From the NCBI RefSeq assembly GCF_020184175.1, contig NC_065533.1:57698351-57762350 (forward strand): 64,000 nt of DNA. Direction: 5' to 3'. Shown piece after piece: positions 47,801-60,500 of the stretch. This stretch comes from Aphis gossypii. Taxonomy: Eukaryota; Arthropoda; Insecta; Hemiptera; Aphididae. A program made the position numbers and the translations under genes. Under the pieces are notes generated by a model. The model searched no databases. It saw only the letters and a program-made list of their open reading frames with translations, and was not told the origin of the DNA. The stretch's first letter is position 1. Every line of letters starts with the position of its first letter.

Positions 47801-50800
47801 TACTTGTTCGACGACGAAGTACGGTCCCTGGTGAAAATTCTCGATTTCTTTTCTTTTTCCTTTTCTACCGTGCCAGAAGTTTCCTACAAAATCATGTCCA
47901 CCGTTAGCATTGAAATGCATCGATTGCCAATTTTCAAGTATACAATATGCAAAACCTTTTTGTCGTCATTGTTGCCAATTTTTGGAGGTGACGAATTCAT
48001 CGGAGTAGGGTCACTATCCGTCCAAGTGTCCAAATACGAATCGGAATCCGCTTTTTTCGAACTTTCATCACTAAATCTTTCAATGTTACGCTCTACGGTT
48101 GGCACACCTATGTCATTAAATAAATATGTATACACATCCACGTAAACACATACACACATAGGTATATATATATATAATTTTTTTTTTTGAGAATCTGTTT
48201 GTTCTAATACATATGGATTTTGTAAGCATAACATATATTTTCCCCAGCCAATATTTTATTTATTAATTTGGCAAATTGTTAGCTAAATCATGATAAAACT
48301 AAATTAAGCGTGAAGAAAATTGAACATGCAAACTGTAAATAATAATAGTAGTTATAGATTATAAACAAATTTTAATCACTAAGTAGTTCGTATTACGGTT
48401 TTTAAGATTAGAAATATAAGTATAATTTTAAAATGAAAATACCCTGGTTGTATTTTAACTGCATGTGTAATGTGTATTTATATAATACAATATAACAAAT
48501 ATTTAAGTACCTAACATTATTTCTAAACACAACTGTAGGTAACTGCGGCACTGCATGTTATGAAAAATTGACGATTTTATTTTACCACAATAAATTGTCG
48601 TTTAAAATGTAATAATAGACCATATTAAACAAAAATAGGTACGTACTTATATATACAGTGCGGATTAACATCAACGTTCTATCATATAAAGTTGTGTTAA
48701 AAAAATGATAACTGAACAGTAAAGAAATCTTTTGATTTATTTTCACAAAAAGTGAAATTAAAAAAAAAAAGGAATTATGAATCATCTTATAATTTGATTA
48801 TATTTTTAGTGTTCAAAAATAGTCTTATTAGCTCGTAACTCTTTTATTTAGGCCAAAAAGGACGATTGTTTATTTGAAATAATATATACATTATACAAAC
48901 ATACTCCTAGACAACAGTAAAATTAATCGAAATAGAATAAAAACGTTATAAACAACAAACATGACGGACGATTGCAGAAATAGTAGAAATTAAAAGTTAA
49001 AACCTAATTTAAGTTCATATTTTTGAGGGGTGTTAAATTTTAAACTCTGGGATGCCCTTGCCCTAGCACCTCCCCCACAGAAGTTTTTAGTGGCTATTGT
49101 TATGAAGTTCTATGCCCACGAACGTTTGTCTTCGCAGTTGCCGCACTTAAGTGTTTGTCACTCGTGCGTTAATTAAAAATTTGTTTTATTTTTTATTAGC
49201 AGAATTTATTTTCACAATAACTGCGTTCACGTTGTGCCATTTAAATTTATTCATACATATTAAGTGCGAAATAAACGCGTTGTATTACGCGACAACAATA
49301 TGTGTGTGATTTAATTACAATTTAATGTTCGTGCTTATAGTTTATATTGTTATTATTATTGCGCCGACAAACTGTTCTAAGAAAAACACTATAGACCGAA
49401 TCTCGCACCGTTATACAAGGTCCGGGTAATTGTTTCCGTTTGTGTGCGTTCGATAAAACATTCATTCATTATTCAATTAACACGTTCGTTTACGATTTTC
49501 AATGTCGTGAATTAAAATCGAGTTCCAAGAAAAATAGAAATAGCATAAATGCACTAACAGGTACAATAACGATGGTTTTCATAGTAAACGTTTCAAAACT
49601 ATATTGGATAGACAGGTACCTATTAAATAATTTATAACTTTGATTTTATATTTAAAATTTTTTTTTTAATGCATAAAATTAATAAACAAACATTTATTTA
49701 GGTTATATGATTGCGAAGTAAAAAATCTCACGAATTTTAACCAAACCTTCATTCACACCTCACAGGGCAGATACATTATCGGAGATCTTATATCAGAGAC
49801 AGTATTTCACTATATTTCCGAATGTGGTTTTTATTCAACTATAGATTTTGAACTCCCCGGTCACCGAGACACCGATAGCTCTAATTTCGCAAAACCATCG
49901 TTTAGCAAATAATTAAAAAGCGTGTAGGCTTAATCAAACGGTGGTGAATTGGATTAACAAATATCGTCATTTGTTCGACACTGCAGTGTACTACCTACCT
50001 AGTAAAAATGTAGAATAAGTCTAGGGACGTAAAGCATATATTAAATTTAATACAAATACATAGCTATGGCGTTTAACGTGATGAAAATAGGCTTAAGAAT
50101 TGAATTAACTAAAACAAACACGTGCCGGCAATGATGAATGGAACTGATTATATGGTGGTGTATTATAGAGAGAAAAGTATCGTTGAAATGGTTAAGGCGT
50201 ATAAAACGGCGAATTTAACATTTCAACATCAAGAGAAGTGGATCGAATGGAAGGCCATAACGATCAAGGTATAATAGAGATAGGTACACGAAGTCATGCA
50301 AACATGGTTGATTTATGTTTGTAATGTGTATTAATGTATTATAATTTATAATAGATGATAAAATGAAATAGTGGTGAATAGAACTTAGTAAGAGGACGAG
50401 GACTCCTATAGAATTAAAGCAAAAGCAACTGATTTTTTGCCAGAATTATTGTCAATATACATATAAATTTGTGATTTATGAACATAATTAAAATGGGTTG
50501 TGAAAAATATGGTTTGATACATCGAAACGTCCAGATAAACTTTTGATTTTAAGTGGAAAATGTAATAAAACTACATGAAATAGTTTTTATAATTTAAATT
50601 ATTCCAGTTCGGATTAATGAGTTATGGTACTCACGTAACGTTGAAAACGAACTATATAGTGAGGTTAGAAATACAAGCATTACAATATTACAACACAAAA
50701 TGTCAAAATATATACTGTTAATATTAGTAATAATTATAATTAAAAACTTTAAACTAATATTTAAATAGAATTATATGTATATCTATAAAGCACTATGTTA

Positions 50801-53800
50801 GTAAGTATATTAAAATACAATGTAATTTTTTAACTTCACTTTTTATTATTCTAGTCAATTATGTTTTTAAATTTTATTAATTTTTTATTAGTCGTTTTTA
50901 AAGTAGAACTAACATTTTTTTCTAAAAATATATCTTAACAGATATAATGATCCAATATTTATTAATAACTTTAAAATTTAAGAGTATTTAAAGTTTGATG
51001 TGTTGAAAAAAAGTACAAAATGGGGAGAAAAAAATGCCAATAAGCATAACTATGATTATTCAAATATTAAAAAGGTATTAAATTAAAAGGTAAAATAAAG
51101 TGAATTGTATGTTTATAGTTCAATACTAACAGAACTGAAAATTAATAAAAAAAAAAAACAAAAGTTATTTTAATTAAAAATAAGAGTTACAGTTATGAAA
51201 AAACAGCAAGAATACCAAGATAAAAAAAAATGTAGTCCCATAACATAAAATAAATATTACTTACTTCATAAAAAAACACAATAATTAACTGAGATTATGA
51301 GTGTTGTGTTAAAATAATCACTGTAGATTAATATTTCTTTATCATGCACATGCAATTTAGTAGTAAGTACTAATTACTAATAAATATATTAATAACTAAT
51401 AAGTAATATTAAATATTTACAAATTTAAAAAATAAAAATAACAACAAATATTTATTATATAATAATTATTGTAATGTGTAAATTACTATTAAAAATGGGA
51501 ATTGTATTGTTAAAATGTTGTCTTAAAAGAATAATATAGAAATTGTTAGTAATATTAAGTGCATTGGATATAAAGAAAATACAACAAAAGAAGATACTTT
51601 GTGCTTATAACTGCATTTTGATCGGGAATTTTCATAGTGCTAACCTTTGGTTCTGTTGTAGGGCGGAAAACTTGTGGTGTGACTTTTCTTATGGGAATGC
51701 CGTCCTAGTGACAGGGTGAAAAAATATAAAAATAATTTAAGTGAATAATATTTTTAAACAATATTTGAATAAAAAACAAAATTATGTTACAATACAATAC
51801 AATACAATACAATACAATATAAATAAATTAGAATAATTAGTGATGGACACAATCTAACGCAAAACTGTTTGCATTATTTTTAATTATTTTTTATGATTCA
51901 CAAATATATAATATAATATATTAAATCGAGTTATCTGTTTCAGTTTTAAAAGTTATAATTAGTTAGAAATATAGATTACAAATTAATAATCATCAAAAAT
52001 TACTGTATAAACATTAAGATTAATAAAACACACTCAAGCTAATATTATAATCAAATTATGTAATTAGAATATTTTCATGTCATAAATTGTAAGATTAAGT
52101 ATTTTTGTTGTAACAAAATTATATCAACTGTGAATACCAAATTAAAAATTCAAGAGAACTATAAATATAGAAAGTAAGATTGTTCCACCACTATTATACA
52201 TTCATATAAAACAATATAATATATTATGTGATAATGACCTATCAACGGAACTGTATACATATATTAAATCTAATATACAATTTATAAAAAAAATACAAGT
52301 AATAGCAATAAATAATAATATAACAACAAAAACAACAACTATACAAGTATTATATACAGTATTAAATATATATAAATATATCTATATTCTATATGTATAT
52401 GTATATATATTAATATTATATATAATGTAAAGATTAAGAAAAATATAATACCAGTGTATTCCCTAAACTTGTGATGTTCAAAAATGTGTAATATGTAAAT
52501 AGTGTAATATAAAGTACATTTTTTTTTTCTAAACTACAACAAATTGTGTTTTTGTTATACCTTAGCGCGCACAAAGAGCTGAAAGCTTGTTATATAAGGC
52601 AACGTTTGTAATACAAGTTGTTTTCGTAGTGGCTAACGATAAACAAGCGCAAATCATTCAAACCGTTGGCAAAGCATACCGCTAGAGCTTCTCGTCAAAA
52701 TGTTGCGGTCATATTAAATGTTTTATTAATTACAAATTAAATGACACATCAACACACTTAATTCAATATATAAAAATATTAGATATAATGACACAGTGCC
52801 ATTTATTAACACATTGTCATTCATAAAATATGCAAATATACATCGAGTTCATAGCGAACAAACAGAAGAATCATTCACATGCTAATTTTTCAGGGTAATA
52901 ATTAAATATTGTAAACACGTGGTTAATTCGGTAGATCCAAATTTCTCTTACTACGTGTTGTTAAAATATTTAATCAGTTAATTACAAAACCCGATTTTCA
53001 AGCAATATCATTTAAAATGTTATTTCAGAAATCTTTTATCTAAAAATCTTTTATTCAAATTATAGAAGGAGCCAAAAGGCATTAGTTGACAACATTAGAT
53101 AAACACTTTATAATTTAAGTACCTCAAAACTCGATGTTTTGTATTTAATAGTAGATTCAATACCTTTTTTTTTTTTAAATAAATTATTATATGACTTAAA
53201 GTTAGAAACTTAATGTATAATACAAGTTATTTATATAATATGTATGCCATATGGATACCAAATATTTGAAAAATATACTTAATAGTATCATATAAGGATA
53301 ATTATTTAACTACTTCAAATCTTTATAAGTATCACAATTACATAACAATTTATTTTTTAATTATGGTTTACTATATACAACTACAAATAACAAATTTTGT
53401 ATCATTGAGTGTCTACACATATTATAGCAAAAAACATAAACATTTAATATGATAAATATTGAATATTTTAGTTATATTATGTAGACAAACAAAATACAAT
53501 TATGTTATGTAAATAAATAAATCATTCTACTCCATCAACTTAATAAATATTTGTTTTGGGCCATCTCTACACAAATAGTAAATAAACTTCTAAGAATAAT
53601 AAAATAAATAAACTTGATTGAAACAATAAAATATTATTTTCTTTTATTTAAAAATACAATTAGGTACTGTTGATTTTAAAAAAAATTGGGTTTACTATAT
53701 AAGTTTAAAATTAAAAATATAATTTTGTGAAATGTACACATATCAACATGTACAATGGATACACCGTGTTTTGAGATACTCTTTGGTTATAATTTGTATT

Positions 53801-55186
53801 ACAAACCTGAGATGCCTTCGTGTATCATATTTGTGCGAGAACTTGAAAAGAATGGACGAAGTGACGGTTTTGGTGTAGATAAAATAGATAATGTATCTAA
53901 GTCAGGTCCAGAATCGCTCAAATCTTCTAGTTCCTCAAAAAGATCTTCAATATCCGCTGGATCCATGTCACCGCCTAAAACAACAGTGATACACACACAT
54001 TGAATTAACATAAATAAATGATACAAAATTTATTTATCAAATATACCTGACAATTTTTGACTTATGGTCTCCCTATCATTTTCTAATGCATGCAAATCTT
54101 CATTAACTCTGAACCTTTTAAGAAGTGCAATAAACTTTTGTTTCAGATTTCTTTGCTGTCAATAAAGTAAAAAAAAAATTGCATTAAATTTTAATACATT
54201 ATTAAAATCAAGATCACTGAAAAAAACATATTAATTTAAATTACTCTTGCATTTCCAGTCGCAATATTTTTCTTTCTTCGTCTATCTTCCAAAGTTGGTT
54301 CAGAATCAGATGCTTCTTCTCCACTACTAAATTCTTCATCTTCATCAGAATAATCTTGACCCCTTCCTACACAATTTGAAATAACTCATTCATTATATTT
54401 TATACCTGAACATTTTAATATTGTATCGAACCAATTACTACCATGTAATTACATATAATTTTTTTATTGTAAATATTTTTATTTAATTAATTACCAATAA
54501 CAGGTTTAGTAGCATCTTCGTGATCCACAGGTTGACTATTTAGGCACATGATATATACACGGCCAATAAGAGACTTGGGATCTTTGGGATCACTTAAAAG
54601 TTCTAGTTCGAGATCAAGAGGTCTTTGTAGTACCTGAACAAAAATAGTAAGTTTGAAATGTATGAAGTGTACACATATAAATGTGTGTCTATATTTATAA
54701 ATTGATATAATTACAAGTGACATATTAATAACTCCTTCGGCCAATGTTTTAAAGCCAAGTATAGTACGGTTTTTGTACTTTTTTCGCCGTTGAAGCATTA
54801 CGTGCAATTTGTTAACGTCTCGTTTCAAAAAGTGCGGATACTGCGAAACAAACACATATTAAGAATTATAGTGATTCCCTAGTATTTAATATCTAATAGA
54901 AATTAAATTAGATACCTGAAGACAGAAATTTAACTGCAATTCTATTTCGAGGGATCCATTTACGTTTAAGGGCAATTCATTTGTTCGTAAGGTTCTCTTT
55001 GATCCCTTAATTTTATACAATTAGATTAAACAAACAAATATTTATTGAGTTATGCGTTTTTATTTAAAATAGTTAATTAAATTTATAATACGCACTTGCA
55101 TTTTTACAGCTATAGTCAACGAAGATGACATATCCGATCCCAGTGGTTTGGTTAGTACCAGTTTTGTTAAATTCATTGAACATACT
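44807..55186 (-). CDS. PACS-family protein (phosphofurin acidic cluster sorting), N-terminal exon missing
   Basis: Eighteen exons with agreeing phases: 55186-55096, 55005-54916, 54840-54715, 54633-54495, 54366-54245, 54155-54047, 53974-53807, 51704-51645, 48107-47956, 47883-47698, 46964-46756, 46601-46447, 46378-46174, 46101-46059, 45799-45636, 45578-45355, 45131-45015 and 44952-44807, about 835 residues. The N-terminal cargo-binding (FBR) region shows KGSKRTLRTNE... and YPHFLKRDVNKLHVMLQRRKKYKNRTILGFKTL, split over lines of the model. An acidic Ser-rich stretch (DYSDEDEEFSSGEEASDSEP) and LSILSTPKPSLRPFF follow. The C-terminal part shows VEQLSFKPPDWMNYIKFYIIPLG, LQLDYWLVP and IDGYEWSGVKFFQLSSQW. 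PACS proteins are cytosolic adaptors linking acidic-cluster cargo to AP-1 and COPI in traffic between TGN, endosomes, ER and mitochondria. The first visible exon needs one upstream exon; none was found to 64000. Confidence 0.95.
48108..51644. other. Large PACS intron (3.5 kb)
   Basis: It separates the 60-nt exon at 51704-51645 from the exon at 48107. Apart from the candidate plus-strand gene at 49440-49912 and AT-rich sequence, nothing is supported. A 46-codon open frame at 50130 (MMNGTDYMVVYYREKS) has no other support. Confidence 0.5.
49440..49912 (+). CDS. Candidate two-exon gene of unknown function inside a PACS intron, antisense
   Basis: Exon 1 (49440-49615) ends in AG before GTACCT, and exon 2 (49702-49912) starts after TTATTTAG. 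The phases agree, giving about 128 residues. The joined region reads ITMVFIVNVSKLYWID-RLYDCEVKNLTNF, followed by HTSQGRYIIGDLISETVF and ELPGHRDTDSSNF. Exon 2 is an open run of 69 codons with balanced amino acid use, unlike random AT-rich frames here. The upstream 200 bp is GC-richer than its surroundings and could be a promoter. An inner ATG at 49572 would give a more hydrophobic start (MVFIVNVSKLYW), perhaps a signal-like segment. I recognise no domain. It could be a lineage-specific gene or a chance splice. Confidence 0.45.
51645..51704 (-). other. 60-nt PACS exon that can be skipped without a frameshift
   Basis: AG acceptor and GTTAGC donor bound a 60-nt exon, phase 1 on both sides, encoding about 20 residues rich in His, Lys and Thr/Ser (HSHKKSHTTSF). 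It is isolated by introns of about 2.1 and 3.5 kb. The symmetry makes it a good cassette exon. Confidence 0.65.
51705..53806. other. PACS intron (2.1 kb)
   Basis: AT-rich with no supported gene. It holds a short pentanucleotide microsatellite at 51789-51820. Confidence 0.6.
51789..51820. repeat. Microsatellite (ATACA)n, about six units
   Basis: AATAC repeated about six times in a row, directly readable. Confidence 0.9.
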
Positions 55187-57279
55187 CTAAAACATAATTA
55201 TTACATTTTTGATTAAAATAATTGTATACATAATAATATTAGTTAAAGATCTGTGGTATAGTAACTTGAGATTCGTATTTAGATAAAATATTTAATTAAT
55301 ATTTTGAGAGTAAATTCTACATATTAATACAATTTTCATTATTGAAAACAAGACGAATGAAGTGCATTTGTGCAAAGACGAGTTTTAAATAATCAATATG
55401 CTTATCAAAGCACAATTTTAGAAAAATAACTATATAATACAACTTGAATTACATTTTTAAATATTAATCTAGACAATGATAATTTTATTATCTAAATCAA
55501 CAAACTTGCCCAAACAGTTTTTACGACCAATATTTTATTCAAATAGATAATTTTTATACATATAATAAAGGGTTCAGTTTTATTACATTTTAATGTGTAA
55601 TAGATATTAGCTAGGTAAGAAATTAATAAGAATCTATCGAAAAATATCTCAAACGAAATATATTATAATTGTAAATTAATTAAATGTTTATAAATATATT
55701 GTAGGTAAGAGTTTATAAAATTTAACAGCAAGCAGATAGTTATTTTCTTTTTTAAGGGTATTTTACATAGATATAGCACAATTTCTAAGATACATCTCAG
55801 TTATTTCAATGGAAATGGGAATTAACTCCGGTTGTTACAATTATTAAATCCGGCGCTGTAAACCTATAAATAATTTAAAAAAAAGTTGTTAAGAGTGGTG
55901 TACATTATTGAGTAACCCATTTGTAATTGAATATAAATAACTAATTATATAAACAATAATCGTTAACATATGAATTACTTTAATATATACATTTTACATA
56001 AATAATTGAACAAATATCTATTCTTATTTATAGTTTTGGAATAGGATTGAAGTATACAACATAAAGCTGAAAATCTACTGCTAACATAACATAATTTATT
56101 GGAAAAAAAAATTAATTGTACATAAAAATGGAAGTTGATTAAAAATATACAAATCATACAATTATTTAATGTATTTATAATGTAAACCAGTCTCTATTTC
56201 TATGTTATTCCGATTGATCAACATACTGTACATAATATATAGTACGTGAGTACCTATACGCGTTAGTTCTATATTGATAAATTATAAAATGAACTACTGA
56301 CGAAATATTTACTTTAATTTGTTAACTTAATAATAAATTTAGAGTCAATTGTAACCTATTTCTAATGACAATATATTTTAAAATATTAGAAATTAGAATA
56401 TAATCATAGGCGTGCGCACGGGTGTTGCAGGGTATGCTATAGCAACACCTGCGGGCTGCAAACACTCACAATTTTTATTTTTTCTAACTAAAAATAGTTA
56501 GTAACGTAGTAGTTAAAATTTACAAAATAAGAAACATTACAAAAGACGTCTAGCATTGTAATAATAATAATAATATGTAATGACGTATTGTATAAAATAA
56601 ATGACATTTTTGTATTAATCAAATAAATAATATGTATTGACTTATTAAATATAATTTTGAGCAACACCTACCACTAAGTCCTGTGCACGCCTATGAATAT
56701 GATATCAGTATGGATAATATGTATAATAATAATTAATAAAGGCGCATGATTTAGATTACAACATAATAATCAATTTAGAATTACACTTTTTTTTTAGATA
56801 AGTTTTAAATTTTTTAATTCAATTATTTTCTGTTAAACTATACCGTGCAAGTATTATTATGTAATTTATATTATATTATAATACCTTATAAGCCCCCCGA
56901 GTTCCTATAATAAATAAATAAATAATGAATACAATGTTATCTGACTTTGTTGTATAATAATATAAGACAATGGAAAATAATACTTCAAATTACAGGTGAA
57001 TAATGTTTATTGTATTGAATACTTAGAATTTATGTAATAATAAAATCATCGTTCATCGTCAATAAACTAACCAAAATAAAAGTCCAGTCAACCTGTCATT
57101 ATGAATAATGATAGACATTGAAATATATAGTCCCTATAATATCGTTTAAATTGAAATAAGTGACTAATTTCGTAAATAATGACTTCAGTGTAATTGGTAA
57201 GAATAAATCAATAAAAAAAAATAATAAAATTTAACGTTCAAATCGTAGAAATAATATTATTATTATTTTTTCTAACAAA
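55187..57279. other. Presumed first PACS intron, left part
   Basis: AT-rich. The only structured item is the MITE-like element at 56404. No exon encoding the expected PACS N-terminus was seen. Confidence 0.5.
56404..56696. mobile_element. 293-bp MITE with TCATAGGCGTGC ends
   Basis: TCATAGGCGTGCGCACGG at 56404 faces, inverted, TCATAGGCGTGCACAGG ending at 56696. AGCAACACCT occurs just inside one end and GAGCAACACCTACC inside the other. It is non-coding. No TSD was identified. Confidence 0.75.
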
Positions 57280-57513
57280 ATGGAGTGGGCAGGCCACGTC
57301 TGGAAAGCCGACAACAGTATTGACAAGACGGTATTTGTAAATAATTTAAACAGAAAAAGATCGCGTGGTAGACAAAAGCAACGTTGGTTAGATACAATCA
57401 AAAGAGATATGAAGAAGCTGAGACCAGATTGGAATGAAGACATGAACCATGCGTATAATAGAGAAGAATGGAAGAATTTAGTATTGACAGCACAGGGCCT
57501 AAATGGCATGTAA
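57280..57513 (+). mobile_element. 3' coding fragment of a non-LTR retrotransposon (LINE)
   Basis: An open frame of 77 codons reads MEWAGHVWKADNS, RSRGRQKQRWLDTIKRD and REEWKNLVLTAQGLNGM. This W-GHV...RGR-K-RW-D...W-----A-GLNG pattern is the typical C-terminal end of many insect LINE reverse transcriptase proteins. Upstream RT domains are absent, so it is a 5'-truncated copy. An A-rich stretch (AAAACAAAAAAAAAA) follows about 10 bp after the stop, fitting retrotransposition. Confidence 0.75.
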
Positions 57514-60500
57514 CGTTAAAAACAAAAAAAAAATTTTAACAAAATAATTGTTCAATAAACAAATTAATAATTGCAAATGAAAATTGATTAGTTTTAAAAT
57601 ACTTCTAAGTCTCACATTTTACGTTAAAAATATTCGTTTTAGCTGGAGGAGGTATATTTATGTAGGTCTCTATTACAACTTTAACACAGAATGATAATTT
57701 TACGTTCAAAATTTGTTTTAAAACTGTTTTTCACAGTTTGCATTAGAAAGAGTAGATTTTGGACTGAGCAATATATCGTTTTTATTTATTCGATATCAGA
57801 ACTACAAAGAAAGTTATTCAAGCTTGAACACAAAAATAATGGAATATGTAACAATAAGAACTTTTTTCGTATTAATAACATATTAAAATATGTATTGAAT
57901 TAAAAATGATGTAGCACAGCCAATTTTTTCCTTTTTATAGTGTGAAAATTAGGTAGTTAACTTGGATTACAGTCCTAGTGATTCTTGCCCTCGTAAAACG
58001 GTTTTTAACATGTTGTATATTTGTAAGACGGAGACAACACATGCGAGTGAAGCGTCCTCTTAAATTAATTAATAAGTAAATACGAATGTAATCTTTTGAA
58101 GTGTGCACAGAATGTATGTTATGTTATTTCATAGATAATAAATAAATAGATGGGTCATTTGAGCTTATCGTGTAATGAGGATTAAGTGGATGTATAAGTA
58201 TTATGTAATAGTATTTGCAAGAAAGTGAAGACATAGATATAGACGTATCAATATAATATTATATATTATTTTAGGCTGACCTTTTAACGTCAGTCTCTCT
58301 TATCCTATCATAACTACGATCCTATATAGACATGCAGTAATTAGTATTTGTATAAATAATTCATATTTATAATCTATCAATATTCGGTATATCGATGTAA
58401 AAAAAGTTAAAATAAATTCAAGCAAATAAAACTATTCCTAAACCAATTATTATAACTATATAGTAAGCCTGTTCAGTAATGTGAGAGCAGGTAAAAATAA
58501 TAGTAAAATCAGTAAGGATGAACTAGTTATTAATAAAGATCACCAGGGCATAAAAGCCATAAAATAATAATTTTAAACATCGGGATTTGGGAATCTCTAT
58601 TAGGTTAAGTAAACAAAATTTAAACATACATTGTTTTATCATTAACTAAATTATTAAAACGTTAAAAAATGAACAAGATTTTCAAAAACTGTTTCAATAT
58701 AATTTGTGTAAAAATTTTAAAATATACTTATTGCAATAACGTATTTAATGTAATGTAAAATTACAATGTACATTTTGGGGTACATTTAATGTGCAATAAA
58801 TAAAATTTACAATTGCTGAACATGTGAATAATTTATTTTACATTTTTATCAATTATTCGCAGCCATTATTATTTGTTCACTAATTATGTGCTGATAGTAA
58901 TTATTATGTTTTAAACGTCAATATTAGCTGCAACTATTAATAACTGAACAACATCCAATTTAATTCAATGTTAAAAAAAAATTATAACTATAAAATGATT
59001 CAACTATATCTATTTGTGATGCATTTTAGTTTTTGTTTTAAGAAATATTAACAATTTAAAAATTATTAGCTAGGAGTTAAAGTAAAATACTATTTTTTTC
59101 TCGAAAATTATTAACGTTTTCGAAAATATTTTTAAATTTATACTTACTCCAAAATAGAATTAAAATATTTTTCTAAAAATTTAAATATCTATAGAAAAAT
59201 CAATTTTTTAACAAGTATACTTGGTTAATTAGTATTTTAAGTCTATATCGATCAATGGATGGAATGGTACAACTGGTACAAGAATAAGTAAATCACAAAT
59301 TTTTGGACAATTATTGCGCTCATAAATTTTAAATAATTTTAATAAATTAACTATACTCGTTTAAAATTCGATTTTTATTCATGAAAATTCTCAAATAAAT
59401 ATTTCTCTATGATAGTCGGTTGATATACTATGATAATATAGCAAAAATGAAGAATGATACTTATTTTAAATCTGTAGAGGTACCTACATTACGCATTTAA
59501 GTACATAATTTATTTAAATTAAAATAATTTATTTTTGTTACTTTTAAATATAACTAACTCTTTATTTATATTTTATTTAGATACGTTATTCTAACTATGT
59601 AAAATGTAAATTTTACACCTTTGAAGTAAAAATTACTTTATACAATTATTACACAGAAACAATATAGAATGTTATAGGATACCAATTATTACAGCTAATC
59701 GTAAATTTCAACTTCTACAACTACTAATTATAACAGATAAATAAATACACATAATTGAATTACATCATGGGATGAATATTAATCCATAACCCAAATGTTG
59801 ATTAAAACATTATTTTTTAAATGCCTAAAATAATTATGATAAAATTAAAATCATATAAAAAAAAAGAACTTCCATATTTTATTTTAAGTATGTAATCATA
59901 AATTTAGAACATAATATAATGTTTACCTAAGCATAAATATGTTTATCATAAAAATCATTATAAATTTTCTTAGAGTTTAATATAAAAGTGCTCTACCTAT
60001 GTCCTATACGTATCCTTTAATTATGGTTATTAAATGGTTTAAAAATAAGATGCAGGGATAATTTTAAACAATAATTTTACAAGTCAATATAATAATGTAC
60101 ATTTTTTGTCAACACATTTTGCTGATAGCAATTTATTGTAAGTGTAATATACACTAAAACCTCAATTTACAATAGTTATAGAAGTTATAAGTTTATAATC
60201 TTAAAATAAAAACAGTAGGTACCTATTGAATAAGACTATTAGTATAATACATTATAATTTGTTAACCTTATTTTTAAATGAACGTTTTAAAATTCATATC
60301 TATATAATTATAAATGAAAAGTATAACGAATATAAACTAATTGATTTTTAAAGCAGGCACCTAAGTAAAACACTAAAAACCATATTCATTAGTAAAATAT
60401 TGTTTTAAAAGACATCGTAATATTGTATGTAAAATTGTATACCTAGGTGTTATAATATTAATTATGTATATTTTATAAATACGTATGACAATATCAATTA

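Noticed and set aside
47663..48145. A 160-codon plus-strand open frame
   Set aside because: It is the antisense shadow of two PACS exons whose frames and splice sites are well supported.
53755..54003. An 82-codon plus-strand open frame
   Set aside because: Antisense of the PACS exon with LSILSTPKPSLRPFF.
57691..57903. 70-codon plus-strand frame after the LINE fragment
   Set aside because: Hydrophobic, AT-driven composition, no family match and no splice support.
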